A model generated the notes under the pieces. The model searched no databases. It saw only the letters and a list, made by a program, of their open reading frames with translations, and was not told the origin of the DNA. Position numbers and translations under genes: made by a program. From CAYSNP01 sp964432485 (GTDB lineage: Bacteria > Bacillota > Clostridia > Christensenellales > DTU072), in assembly GCA_964432485.1 (NCBI GenBank), contig CAYSNP010000046.1, forward strand, positions 1-13,606: a stretch of DNA of 13,606 nucleotides, in the 5' to 3' direction. Shown here one piece after another: positions 1 through 8,934 of the stretch (position 1 is its first letter; the number at the start of each line of letters is the position of its first letter).

Positions 1-46
1 ATCCTGCTACAACAATAGCTATAACATCAATAATTTGCTCTTCCAT
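1..46 (-). CDS. Possible start of an unidentified minus-strand gene, cut by the window edge
   Basis: An ATG at 46-44 opens a frame that runs off the left edge after 15 codons, reading MEEQIIDVIAIVVAG. No family can be recognised from so short a piece; the Ile/Val-rich stretch after residue 4 could be a membrane segment or a beta strand. No Shine-Dalgarno sequence precedes the ATG: the 14 bases upstream are only A and T. A promoter-like TTGAAA/TATATT pair ends just before it, which would give an almost leaderless transcript. It starts 53 bases after the purL stop on the same strand. It may equally be a chance frame. Confidence 0.3.
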   Translation of the reverse strand, partial: MEEQIIDVIAIVVAG

Positions 47-52
47 ATTAAT

Positions 53-81
53 AATATATAATATTTTTTGTCATTTTTCAA
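53..81 (-). promoter_or_regulatory. Possible promoter after purL
   Basis: On the minus strand TTGAAA (81-76) is followed after exactly 17 bases by TATATT (58-53). The predicted start site falls on or next to the ATG at 46, so any transcript would have nearly no leader. The region is very AT-rich, so such matches arise easily by chance. No intrinsic terminator is visible between the purL stop and this site. Confidence 0.25.
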
Positions 82-99
82 GACATTGAACGGGCAAAG

Positions 100-3000
100 T
101 TACTTAAAATAATTAACTCCGTTTTCAAAAACTTTCATATCGCAGTCGCCATGCACATTTTTATATAGGTCTTTTCCTATTCGTTCGCTATGCCCCATCT
201 TGCCAAAAATGCGTCCGTCGGGAGAGAGTAGCCCTTCCGTTGCCATAACAGAGCCGCTGGAATTATAAGGGGATTTTAGAGTAGCATTGCCTTCAAGGTC
301 CACATATTGCGTAGCAATTTGTCCGTTGGCTATCAGCTCTTGTAAGATTGCTTCATTGCAAATAAAGCGTGCCTCGTTATGACTTATCGGCGTATGATAA
401 ATATCTCCCACCTTTGCTCCGCTCAGCCATGCTCCTTTGTTAGAGGCTATCCGCACCCTGGCAATGGTGCTAATATAGTGCCCAATAGTATTTAAGGTAA
501 GTGTTGGAGCAGTTTCCGTTTGCCTTGTAATCTTACCGTAGGGCAGCAGTCCCAGCTTAATAAGAGCATGGAATCCATCGCCGATACCTAATATTAAACC
601 GTCCCTTTTATATAAAAGGTCTATTAGCGCATCTGCCAACTCCCGCTCTCTAAATAAAGCGGCTATATATTTGCCCGCACCGTTTGGCTCGCCCCCCAAT
701 GAAGCGCCTGCAGGAAAAGCCACAATTTCCGACTCTGCAATGCTTTTCTTAAAACAAGCAATCGTTTGCGCTATATCCGCACCGCTGCGATTCTTCATTA
801 CTTTACTTTTTACATCCGCTCCTGCCCTTGTAAAGGCTTTTGCCAAATCGTATTCGCCATTAGTGCCGGGAAAAATAGGTATAAACACATGCGGCTTGGC
901 TATTAAGTTTTTAGCTTGATAAAATTCGCCCGAAATATACGAAAGATTGCTTGCTTGCCCTTGTGCCAAAGGCGGTACAGTGGGAAAAATGCTTTCAAGC
1001 GGAGCGGTAAAGGCGTCTTGCAGCTCTGCAAAACTAATTTCAAAGTTGCCGCCGGATAGCACTCCCGTATCATTTGCCACACCTAAATACTCTGTTTTTG
1101 CCAAGCTAAACTTTTCTATATCTTCAATGGCAAGAATAAAATCTCCGTAATAAGGCTTAAATAAGTCCTTGTCTGCATTGGCAAAAGCAAATCCTGCGCC
1201 CTCGCCCATTAAAGAAACCGCCAAAGTGCTTGCAACATTATTTTCTACCACAGTCCCTGCAACTACATTGCCCATTTCGATATTGGCATTGATTAAGCCA
1301 TATAATTTCTTTAAATATCGAAAGTCAGGCATAAACTCATTATCCCTAACAAGAGGAAGCCTATATATCTTTTGCCCCGGATAAAATACATTGGAAATAA
1401 GTTTGTCGGCACTCCCTATCCCTACCGCAAAAGCAATAAGCGAAGGGGGAACATCCAGCTCATTAAAGCTGCCGCTCATAGAATCTTTGCCGCCGATTGC
1501 AGCTACATTTAGATTGATTTGAGCATATAGGGCTCCCAAAAGTGCGGCTACGGGTTGCCCCCAACGCAGTTTGTCTGTTCCCAGCTTCATAAAATATTCC
1601 TGCAGAGATAATCTGATTGTAGAAGCAGGGATACCCGAAGCTATTAGCTTATTAAGTGCAAGCACTATTGAATATACCGCACCGGTAAAGGGCGAAATCT
1701 CTAATAAATCTACGGGATAGCCATAAGACGAAGCAGTTACCGTATTGGTTTCGCCTTTTACTGGAGGTTTAGCCGCCATTATTATACTGGGTGTAAGCTG
1801 ATGCTTGCCCCCATAAGGCAATAGCACGCTTGCCGCTCCCGCAGTTGAGTCAAACATATCGCCTATCCCTTTTTGGCTGCAAACTGAAAGTGCGGAAAGA
1901 CAATCTAAAATAGCTTGTCTGGGGTTGCTTACAGCTTGCTCTGCTATTTTTATACAATCTTTAGAAAAATAATTGTCAACATGCTCTGTAATTTGCACCT
2001 CTGCTTCTTGGCGAACTCCATTGGTATTTAAGAACTCTCTTTTTAAGTCAACTATAAGGTCGCCTTGCCAAAACATCCGCATTTTGCCGCTCCTAGTGAC
2101 CTTTGCAACCTCGACAGCATCAAGATTTTCTTTACTGGCAAGAGCTATAAAAAGCTCCGCATTATCTTTGTTCACTACTACTGCCATACGCTCTTGCGAT
2201 TCGCTGATTGCAAGATCAGTACCGCCTAGTCCGGCATATTTGGCGGGGACTGCATCCAAATCAATATCTAAGGAATCTGCAAGCTCACCTATTGCCACGC
2301 TAACCCCGCCTGCCCCAAAATCATTACATTTAATAATTAAATTGGCGGCTTGCTTATTGCGAAACAAGCGCAGTATATTGCGCTCTATTAAAGGGTTGCC
2401 CTTTTGCACTTCTGCACCGCAAGTTTCCGCCGACATATCATCATGCGCTTTGCTGGAGCTTGTAGCGCCGCCGCATCCGTCTCTGCCCGTTGCGCCGCCA
2501 AGCAAGATAATGACATCCCCTGACTTTGGTTTTTCCCGTTTTATATTTTCTTTAGGCGCGCCGCCTATAACATATCCTGCTTCTAAGCGTTTTGCCTTAA
2601 ATCTGCTATTGTAAAACTCTTTAAGCAAGCCCGCACTTACGCCAATTTGATTGCCATAGCTGGAATAGCCTTGCGCCGCCCTTGTAGTAATTGCCCGTTG
2701 CGGCAATTTGCCCGCCAAAGTATCCTCTATTGCTTCTCTAGGGTCGCCCGAACCGGTAATCCGCATAGCTTGATACACATACACTCTGCCTGACAGCGGA
2801 TCTCTGATAGCTCCGCCCAAACAAGTGGATGCTCCGCCAAAAGGCTCTATTTCCGTGGGGTGATTATGCGTTTCGTTCTTAAACATAATCAGCCATTTTT
2901 CACTGCTTCCATCTACATCTACATCCACTTCTATACTGCAAGCATTGATTTCGTCGCTAATATCCAAATTGGCAAGCGCGCCTTGTAAAGACAGCTCTTT

Positions 3001-3825
3001 TATAGCTATGGTGGCTATATCCATAAGGCTATGGTATTTATCTTTCCTTTTGGCATTGTGCTTTTCAAAAAGCTCTTTATACAGCTCAAAAGCATTGTGA
3101 ATATGCTGATTGTTGCTATCCATACTTATAGATAACTTAGCATTAAAAGTAGTATGCCTGCAATGGTCTGACCAATATGTGTCAATAACCTTTAGTTCCG
3201 TCACCGTTGGATTGCGCTTTTCGCCTATAAAGTAATCCTGCACAAATTTTAGGTCTGCAAAGGACATTGCAAAGCCTTCGGCTGCAAAATACTCCTCCAG
3301 TTTCTCCTTATTCCATTCTATAAAGCCCGCAATTGTCTTTACAGGCTCTGCCTTGGGAAAATTGTCTTTTAAAGTATCGGGCTTTTGCATAGAAGCCGGT
3401 CTGCTTTCCACAGGATTGACAAGATACGCTGTAATCTTAGCTAGCTCCGCCTCACTTACCCCTGCAAAGGCATATATAGCGGCACTTTTGACTATAGGAG
3501 AGTTATCCTTAGTTAAAAGCTGCAAACATTTAGTGGCGCTGTCGGCTCTTTGGTTGAATTGTCCGGGCAAGTTTTCTATGGCAAGCAACTTATAATCGGG
3601 CAAGGCGGGCAACTCTTCTTCATAAACTAAATCCAAAGGCGGCTGCGAAAAAATAGTTGTCTTTGCTTGCTCATAACAGCCGCTGGGCAAGCCTTCTATA
3701 TCGTAACGGATAAATTCTATCAAATCAGTAGCATTAATGCCTAAAAAGCTATTAATTTCTCGCAACAATCTTTGTGATAAAGTTGCCCATTCTCTTTTCT
3801 TTGCGGTATAAATTCTTTTAATCAT
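100..3825 (-). CDS. purL: Phosphoribosylformylglycinamidine synthase, single-chain; glutaminase domain lacks the nucleophilic Cys
   Basis: Converts FGAR, ATP and a glutamine-derived ammonia to FGAM, step 4 of de novo IMP synthesis, in the cytosol. The 1241-residue chain is the long clostridial/Bacteroides form: N-terminal domain (about 1-160), linker, synthetase core with YWSDHCRHTTF near 217-227, ETHNHPTEIEPFGGAST near 318-334 and GGATGRDGCGGAT near 443-455, then a PurQ-like class I glutaminase from about 976 (FPGTNGEYD at 985-993). The synthetase motifs look intact. In the glutaminase, the expected GICNGFQAL nucleophile elbow reads GIGDGFHAL, so residue 1082 is Gly (codon 582-580) rather than Cys. 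The PGGFS-type oxyanion strand is also altered (PAGAS, 1038-1042), while triad His1149 and Glu1151 (SHNEARF) remain. The start overlaps the purD stop by 4 bases (ATGA). Identity is very sure; glutamine use is doubtful and free ammonia is the likely alternative. Confidence 0.96.
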   Translation of the reverse strand: MIKRIYTAKKREWATLSQRLLREINSFLGINATDLIEFIRYDIEGLPSGCYEQAKTTIFSQPPLDLVYEEELPALPDYKLLAIENLPGQFNQRADSATKCLQLLTKDNSPIVKSAAIYAFAGVSEAELAKITAYLVNPVESRPASMQKPDTLKDNFPKAEPVKTIAGFIEWNKEKLEEYFAAEGFAMSFADLKFVQDYFIGEKRNPTVTELKVIDTYWSDHCRHTTFNAKLSISMDSNNQHIHNAFELYKELFEKHNAKRKDKYHSLMDIATIAIKELSLQGALANLDISDEINACSIEVDVDVDGSSEKWLIMFKNETHNHPTEIEPFGGASTCLGGAIRDPLSGRVYVYQAMRITGSGDPREAIEDTLAGKLPQRAITTRAAQGYSSYGNQIGVSAGLLKEFYNSRFKAKRLEAGYVIGGAPKENIKREKPKSGDVIILLGGATGRDGCGGATSSSKAHDDMSAETCGAEVQKGNPLIERNILRLFRNKQAANLIIKCNDFGAGGVSVAIGELADSLDIDLDAVPAKYAGLGGTDLAISESQERMAVVVNKDNAELFIALASKENLDAVEVAKVTRSGKMRMFWQGDLIVDLKREFLNTNGVRQEAEVQITEHVDNYFSKDCIKIAEQAVSNPRQAILDCLSALSVCSQKGIGDMFDSTAGAASVLLPYGGKHQLTPSIIMAAKPPVKGETNTVTASSYGYPVDLLEISPFTGAVYSIVLALNKLIASGIPASTIRLSLQEYFMKLGTDKLRWGQPVAALLGALYAQINLNVAAIGGKDSMSGSFNELDVPPSLIAFAVGIGSADKLISNVFYPGQKIYRLPLVRDNEFMPDFRYLKKLYGLINANIEMGNVVAGTVVENNVASTLAVSLMGEGAGFAFANADKDLFKPYYGDFILAIEDIEKFSLAKTEYLGVANDTGVLSGGNFEISFAELQDAFTAPLESIFPTVPPLAQGQASNLSYISGEFYQAKNLIAKPHVFIPIFPGTNGEYDLAKAFTRAGADVKSKVMKNRSGADIAQTIACFKKSIAESEIVAFPAGASLGGEPNGAGKYIAALFRERELADALIDLLYKRDGLILGIGDGFHALIKLGLLPYGKITRQTETAPTLTLNTIGHYISTIARVRIASNKGAWLSGAKVGDIYHTPISHNEARFICNEAILQELIANGQIATQYVDLEGNATLKSPYNSSGSVMATEGLLSPDGRIFGKMGHSERIGKDLYKNVHGDCDMKVFENGVNYFK

Positions 3826-5078
3826 ACTTTGATACCTATATCTGTTCTATAAAATAAATTCTCAAATTTCACCTTATCTATATTGGCATAGACCTTGCGC
3901 CTACACTCCTCAATAGTTGCGCCGGTTGCACCCACCCCTAAAACCCTGCCTCCGCAAGTGACTAGCTTGCCTTGCTCCAGCTTAGTGCCTGCATGGTATA
4001 AGGTAATGCCTTTTTCCAAAGGAGCAAAGGTTATCTCCGCTCCCTTTTTATAATCACCGGGATAGCCTTTGCTTGCAACAATAACGCATAAAGCTACGCC
4101 TTTTTGCCATTCAATCTTTATTTGCGCCAGCTTTTCATCTACTATTGCATTGATTATATCCAATAAGTCAGTCTTGAGCAAGGGCAGTACCGCTTGCGTT
4201 TCCGGGTCGCCAAAGCGGGCATTGTATTCCAGCACCTTAACACCGCTGCTTGTAATCATTAGCCCAAAATATAGCACCCCCTTAAAAGGGCAACCTTCTG
4301 CATTTAAAGCATTAAGCGTAGGTATAATAATATTGTTATAAGTATAGTCGCTTACCTGCTCGGTATAAGCTAAACTTGGACAAAAAGCACCCATACCGCC
4401 CGTATTGGGTCCCAAATCATTGTCAAATGCCTTTTTATGGTCTTGACTTGCCAGCATAGGTACAATAGTATGCCCGTCACAAAAAGCCAGCACGCTTACT
4501 TCTTTACCCTGCAAAAACTCTTCAATAATAACATTTGCGCCGAAGCTGCCAAACTTTTTATTTAGCATTATTTCTTGTAGTGCGCTTAAGGCTTCTTCTT
4601 GGTTAGAGCAAATAATTACCCCTTTGCCATAAGCTAGCCCGTCAGCTTTTACAACTAGCGGATAAGCAGCAGTTTGTAAATATGCTTGCGCCGCTTGATA
4701 TTCGCTAAATACTTGATAATCTGCGGTAGGGATATTATATTTTTGCATTAACTGCTTTGCAAAGACTTTGCTGGACTCTATTCTTGCCGCTTTTTTGTTA
4801 GGTCCAAACGCTCTATGGCCATTTTGCTCTAACAAGTCAACTAACCCTTCAGCTAAAGGATTGTCAGGAGCAACTACGGTAAGCTGTATATTAGGGCAGG
4901 CATTGACAAAATCCAATATCCCGGAAAAATCCATTGCAGAAATATCCACGCATTGAGCAACTTCTGCTATACCTCCGTTGCCCGGTGCGCAATACAGCTT
5001 GCTTATCCCTTTACTTTCCTTTAGCGACAAAGCAATTGCATGCTCTCTGCCGCCGCCGCCGATAATCAATACATCCAT
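3822..5078 (-). CDS. purD: Phosphoribosylamine-glycine ligase (GAR synthetase)
   Basis: Joins glycine to 5-phosphoribosylamine with ATP, giving GAR, step 2 of de novo purine synthesis. The 418-residue protein has normal family length. It begins with the glycine-rich MDVLIIGGGGREHA (1-14), followed by the ATP-grasp region with VKADGLAYGKGV (143-154), GPNTGGMGAF (223-232) and the metal/ATP motif YNARFGDPETQ (285-295). The C-terminal GGRVLGVGATG segment is also typical. Only 8 bases separate it from the purH stop, and AGGA lies 6 bases before the ATG. It overlaps purL by 4 bases (ATGA), indicating translational coupling. Its substrate phosphoribosylamine is normally made by PurF, which is absent from this cluster. 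No residue looks abnormal. Confidence 0.97.
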   Translation of the reverse strand: MDVLIIGGGGREHAIALSLKESKGISKLYCAPGNGGIAEVAQCVDISAMDFSGILDFVNACPNIQLTVVAPDNPLAEGLVDLLEQNGHRAFGPNKKAARIESSKVFAKQLMQKYNIPTADYQVFSEYQAAQAYLQTAAYPLVVKADGLAYGKGVIICSNQEEALSALQEIMLNKKFGSFGANVIIEEFLQGKEVSVLAFCDGHTIVPMLASQDHKKAFDNDLGPNTGGMGAFCPSLAYTEQVSDYTYNNIIIPTLNALNAEGCPFKGVLYFGLMITSSGVKVLEYNARFGDPETQAVLPLLKTDLLDIINAIVDEKLAQIKIEWQKGVALCVIVASKGYPGDYKKGAEITFAPLEKGITLYHAGTKLEQGKLVTCGGRVLGVGATGATIEECRRKVYANIDKVKFENLFYRTDIGIKV

Positions 5079-5086
5079 AGCTGGTC

Positions 5087-6619
5087 CTAATGCTTAAAAT
5101 GCCTTATGCCGCAAAAGACCATAGCAATATTGTGGCTATTGCATGCGTCTATACTGAGTTGGTCTCTAATACTGCCGCCGGGTTGTATTATTGCGTTAAT
5201 GCCTGCCTGTGCGCAAACTTCTACGCAATCCGGAAACGGGAAAAAGGCATCGGAAGCCATAACTGCACCTTTTACTTGTGCTCCGCCCCGCTCAATAGCG
5301 GCATTTGCCGCCCAAATACGGTTAGTTTGTCCCGGTCCTATACCCAAAGTGCATTCTCCTTTTGCTACAACTATAGCATTGCTTTTGACATGCTTGACAA
5401 CTTTCATAGCAAATAGCAAATCTTTTAATTGCTCTTGATTAGGTTGCGCTTGCGTAACGGTATTAAGCTGTTCTATCATTTTATTGTCATAGCCTTGCAG
5501 CAATATCCCGCCAAGCACTTTTTTTACATTTAGCTCTTCTGATTGCGGGGGAGAGGCAATATCGGCAAGCTCTAACACTCTAAGATTAGGCTTGCTTGCA
5601 AGAGTATCTTTAGCTTCACTTGTATAGCCCGGAGCTACCACAATTTCTAAAAAGATTGATGCCATTTTTTCTGCTGTATCTTTATCAATAATGCCATTTG
5701 AGGCTACTATACCCCCGAAAGCGGATACCGAATCTGCGGCAAACGCTTTTTGATATGCTTCGAAAATAGTATCTGCGGTTGCCACTCCGCAAGGATTGGC
5801 ATGCTTGACAATAACTATAGTAGGACGCTCAAACTCCTTGACCAATTCTATTGCGCCATTGGTATCATTAATATTGTTAAAGGAAAGCTCTTTGCCTTGC
5901 AACTGGACAGCGTTGGTCAGCGCGCCTTTAGTTTGCAATATATCTTTATAAAAAGCGGCTGATTGATGCGGATTTTCCCCATAGCGCAAATCTTGTACTT
6001 TTTGATAAGCCAGCGTTATAAGCTCGGGGTATAGTATGCCTTGCACTTTTGCCATATAACTTGCTATTAGCGAATCATATACCGCAGTATGCTGAAAAAC
6101 CTTATACATTAAATAAAACTTAGTCTTTTTAGTAATTTCGCCTAAGGATAACTCCTGCAAAACTGTTTGATAATCTTGAGGGTCGCAAATAGCGCATACA
6201 TCGTTGTAATTCTTAGCGGCTGAACGTAGCATTGTAGGTCCGCCTATATCAATATTTTCTACCGCTTGCGCAAGAGTTACATTTGGCTTTTGTATTGTTT
6301 CCTTAAAAGGATATAAATTAACAGCCACTATATCAATGGTGCTGATATTTAGCTCTGACAGCTTATCCATATGCTCTGGATTGTCCCTTTTTGCAAGCAA
6401 GCCGGCATGTACATTGGGATGCAAAGTCTTTACCCTGCCATCCAAACATTCAGGGAAACCCGTAACTTCAGAAATGCCTATTACTGCAATGCCCGCATCC
6501 TCTAATGCTCTTTTAGTGCCGCCGGTAGAGATAATTTCATAACCTAACTTTACAAGTTCCTTTGCAAACTCCGTCACTCCTGTTTTATCAGAAACGCTGA
6601 TAAGTGCTCTTTTTGTCAT
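5087..6619 (-). CDS. purH: Bifunctional AICAR formyltransferase / IMP cyclohydrolase
   Basis: Catalyses the last two steps to IMP: formylation of AICAR with 10-formyl-THF, then ring closure. The length is 510 residues, usual for the family. The N-terminal MGS-like cyclohydrolase domain shows STGGTKRALEDAG (31-43), GRVKTLHPNVHAGLLAKRD (61-79) and NLYPF (101-105). The formyltransferase domain shows RYGENPHQSAAFY (212-224) and the catalytic Lys-His pair in VKHANPCGVA (K272, H273). The C-terminus has the expected PGGSIRDQ and the RHFKH end. The ATG overlaps the purN TGA by 4 bases, and AGGAG lies 6 bases upstream inside purN. It stops with TAG 8 bases before purD. All key residues seem present. 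Confidence 0.97.
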   Translation of the reverse strand: MTKRALISVSDKTGVTEFAKELVKLGYEIISTGGTKRALEDAGIAVIGISEVTGFPECLDGRVKTLHPNVHAGLLAKRDNPEHMDKLSELNISTIDIVAVNLYPFKETIQKPNVTLAQAVENIDIGGPTMLRSAAKNYNDVCAICDPQDYQTVLQELSLGEITKKTKFYLMYKVFQHTAVYDSLIASYMAKVQGILYPELITLAYQKVQDLRYGENPHQSAAFYKDILQTKGALTNAVQLQGKELSFNNINDTNGAIELVKEFERPTIVIVKHANPCGVATADTIFEAYQKAFAADSVSAFGGIVASNGIIDKDTAEKMASIFLEIVVAPGYTSEAKDTLASKPNLRVLELADIASPPQSEELNVKKVLGGILLQGYDNKMIEQLNTVTQAQPNQEQLKDLLFAMKVVKHVKSNAIVVAKGECTLGIGPGQTNRIWAANAAIERGGAQVKGAVMASDAFFPFPDCVEVCAQAGINAIIQPGGSIRDQLSIDACNSHNIAMVFCGIRHFKH

Positions 6620-7212
6620 ACTTTTCTCCTATTTATAATATGATTTATTGCCTTTGGCAATAATTGATGCTCGGTAAGCAAGACCCTTGCCTGTAGGCTC
6701 TCAGCTGTATCATCCTCCATTACCTGTACTTGCTGCTGCATAATAATTGCCCCTGTATCTGTGCCTTCATCTACAAAATGTACGGTAGCGCCAGTTACTT
6801 TTTCTCTTGCGGCAATAACAGCTTGATGCACTTTAAGACCATAAAAACCGTCACCGCAATGTGACGGAATAAGCGAAGGATGAATGTTGATTATTTTATT
6901 TCTATATGCGGCAATTATATTTGGAGTAAGGATAGTTAAATAGCCCGCCAGCACAATATAATCAATAGTTTTTTCTTGCAAAACCTTAATAATTTCCTCA
7001 AACATATCAAAAAGTGAAGGATAAGCGCTTTTTTCAAATACTAAGGTATCAATGCCCGCTTGCTTTGCTCGCTCCAGCGCATACGCATTGGGGCTACTAG
7101 CTATAACTAGCTTAATTACGCCATTTTTTATGCTCCTGTCTTGAATGGCATCGATAAGCGCCTGTAAGTTAGAGCCTGAGCCTGATACAAAAACAGCTAA
7201 GCGCTTTAGCAT
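6616..7212 (-). CDS. purN: Phosphoribosylglycinamide formyltransferase (10-formyl-THF dependent)
   Basis: Transfers formyl from 10-formyltetrahydrofolate to GAR, giving FGAR, step 3 of the pathway. The 198 residues match the family. Seen: the phosphate-binding VFVSGSGSNLQAL near 7-19, the catalytic NIHPSLIP with Asn109 and His111, and the VDEGTDTGAII segment with Asp152, matching the Asn/His/Asp trio of E. coli PurN. The PSHCGDGFYGLKVH stretch after the histidine is the version common in clostridia. The ATG lies inside the end of purM (7-base overlap), preceded by GGAG about 8 bases upstream. The stop overlaps the purH start as ATGA. No purT alternative is present in the window. Confidence 0.96.
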   Translation of the reverse strand: MLKRLAVFVSGSGSNLQALIDAIQDRSIKNGVIKLVIASSPNAYALERAKQAGIDTLVFEKSAYPSLFDMFEEIIKVLQEKTIDYIVLAGYLTILTPNIIAAYRNKIINIHPSLIPSHCGDGFYGLKVHQAVIAAREKVTGATVHFVDEGTDTGAIIMQQQVQVMEDDTAESLQARVLLTEHQLLPKAINHIINRRKV

Positions 7213-8225
7213 AGCTTAACTCCTTGCCCGCTCTGTACCTCGCCAATAAGGTATGCTTGCTCTCTATGCTCTTGCAAAACAGCTATTGTGCCCTCTACAT
7301 CTTGCGGTGCAACAACAGCTATCATCCCTATCCCCATATTAAAGGTATTATACATTTTTTCTTTTTCTAATCCTGATAGCCTTTGCACCAAATCAAAGAT
7401 TTTTGGCACAGGATAAGCGCTTGTATTAATACAAGCGCATTGATTTTTATTAAGTATTCTGGGGATATTTTCTATAAAACCGCCGCCGGTAATATGGCAA
7501 AGTCCTTTTACTTTTACTTTTTCAAGCAAAGCCAAAATACTTTTTACATAAATCTTGGTAGGAGTAAGCAACACTTGCGCAAGATCTGCGCCTAACTCGT
7601 CATTATATTTAGCAAGTTGCTCTTTTTGTGTGCCAAAAAGTTTTCTAAGTAAGGAGTACCCATTGCTATGCGTTCCGCTTGAAGCAAGCCCTATCAGCTT
7701 ATCCCCTATTTTAATATCCGCTCCGGTAATCAGCTTATCTCGCTTGGCAATACCGCAAGCAAACCCAGCTATATCATATTCACCATCAGCATAAAAGCCG
7801 GGCATTTCTGCGGTTTCGCCGCCGATTAGCGCGCAACCTGCTTGTGTACAGCCTGCGGCAACGCCGGCTACTATTTGTTCGACTTTTTCAGGAATTAGTT
7901 TAGGAATGGCAATGTAATCTAAAAAAAACAAAGGTTTTGCGCCCAAACACACCACATCGTTGACGCACATTGCTACCGCATCAATGCCAATGGTGTTATG
8001 GCAATCTTGTGCAAAAGCATATTTTAGTTTAGTGCCTACCCCATCAGTGCCAGCTACAAGCACATCTCCGTCTTGCCTATCGTCCAGAGCATAAACACCG
8101 CCAAAAGAGCCTAAGTCTCCCAGAACATTTTTATCAAAAGTTGCCTTAACATGACGCTTGATTAAATTGACAGCCTTATAGCCCGCCTCAACATCCACGC
8201 CCGCGCTCTTATAATCAATGCCCAT
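7206..8225 (-). CDS. purM: Phosphoribosylformylglycinamidine cyclo-ligase (AIR synthetase)
   Basis: Closes FGAM to AIR with ATP, step 5 of the pathway; it shares its fold with the PurL synthetase core. I place the start at 8225, giving 339 residues and the standard MGIDYKSAGVDVEAG beginning. The frame is open to 8276, but that extension lies over purC and reads as unrelated sequence. GGAG sits about 7 bases upstream. Seen: GTDGVGTKL (59-67), GAKPLFFLDY (95-104), GGETAEMPGFY (135-145) with DIAGF soon after, and GTHSNGYSL (usually GSHSNGYSL). It begins one base after the purC stop (TAAGATG), exactly where purF sits in many related operons, and overlaps purN by 7 bases. Confidence 0.96.
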   Translation of the reverse strand: MGIDYKSAGVDVEAGYKAVNLIKRHVKATFDKNVLGDLGSFGGVYALDDRQDGDVLVAGTDGVGTKLKYAFAQDCHNTIGIDAVAMCVNDVVCLGAKPLFFLDYIAIPKLIPEKVEQIVAGVAAGCTQAGCALIGGETAEMPGFYADGEYDIAGFACGIAKRDKLITGADIKIGDKLIGLASSGTHSNGYSLLRKLFGTQKEQLAKYNDELGADLAQVLLTPTKIYVKSILALLEKVKVKGLCHITGGGFIENIPRILNKNQCACINTSAYPVPKIFDLVQRLSGLEKEKMYNTFNMGIGMIAVVAPQDVEGTIAVLQEHREQAYLIGEVQSGQGVKLC

Positions 8226-8226
8226 C

Positions 8227-8934
8227 TTATGCTCCCATAAGACGATGCAAAACTTCTTGATAAGCCTGTTCCACACCCCCTAAATCTCTGCGGAATCTGT
8301 CCTTATCCAGCCTTTCGCCTGTGCGAGAATCCCAAAATCTGCAAGTATCCGGCGAAATCTCGTCAGCTAGGATAATTTTATCTCCAAACTTGCCGAATTC
8401 CAACTTAAAATCAATTAATTTAATATGCAAATCAGCTAAATAATCAGAAAGTATTTGATTGATTTTCAAAGCCATATTTTTAACTTGCTCTAACTCTTGA
8501 GCGGACGCCAAATTAAGCGCAAAAATATGATAATCATTAAGCATAGGATCGCCCAATGCATCATCTTTATAGCAAAACTCAAGCACGGTAGAGGCAAGCG
8601 GAGTGCCTTCTGCAAGCCCAGTCCTTTTGGCAAGCGAGCCTGCTACAATATTGCGGACAATAACTTCTAAAGGTAAGATTCTTACCTTTTTTACAACAGT
8701 GTTGCGGTCATCTATTTGCTTTACAAAATGAGTGGGTATCCCTTTTTGCTCCAGCATTTGAAACAAATGATTGCTGCATAAGTTGTTTACCACTCCCTTA
8801 TTTACAATCGTACCCTTTTTAAGCCCGTTAAAGGCGGTGGCATCATCTTTATAAGAGACCACTACCAAATCCGCATCATCGGTTGCAAAGACTTTCTTTG
8901 CTTTACCTTCATATAATTGCTCCAATATTTTCAT
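8227..8934 (-). CDS. purC: SAICAR synthetase
   Basis: Condenses CAIR with aspartate using ATP to form SAICAR. The 235 residues are typical of the short bacterial form. The N-terminal LYEGKAKKVF is the usual opening. Both family signatures are visible: LPLEVIVRNIVAGS near residues 87-100 and LIDFKLEFGKFGD near 173-185, followed by the LADEISPDTCRFWD stretch. The start overlaps the purE stop by 4 bases (ATGA), with AAGGA just upstream. The stop codon is one base from the purM ATG, so no room is left for purF. No abnormal residues were noticed. Confidence 0.97.
   Translation of the reverse strand: MKILEQLYEGKAKKVFATDDADLVVVSYKDDATAFNGLKKGTIVNKGVVNNLCSNHLFQMLEQKGIPTHFVKQIDDRNTVVKKVRILPLEVIVRNIVAGSLAKRTGLAEGTPLASTVLEFCYKDDALGDPMLNDYHIFALNLASAQELEQVKNMALKINQILSDYLADLHIKLIDFKLEFGKFGDKIILADEISPDTCRFWDSRTGERLDKDRFRRDLGGVEQAYQEVLHRLMGA

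Noticed and set aside
1973..2614. 213-codon plus-strand open frame
   Set aside because: It lies wholly inside purL on the opposite strand; its Ser/Pro/Leu-rich composition is typical of an antisense shadow and no family motif is visible.
5049..5060. GCC/GCG triplet repeat at the start of purD
   Set aside because: It simply encodes the conserved glycine-rich loop of the GAR synthetase.
8226..8276. N-terminal extension of purM overlapping purC
   Set aside because: The added residues come from purC sequence read in another frame; the ATG at 8225 has a ribosome binding site and gives the standard PurM beginning.
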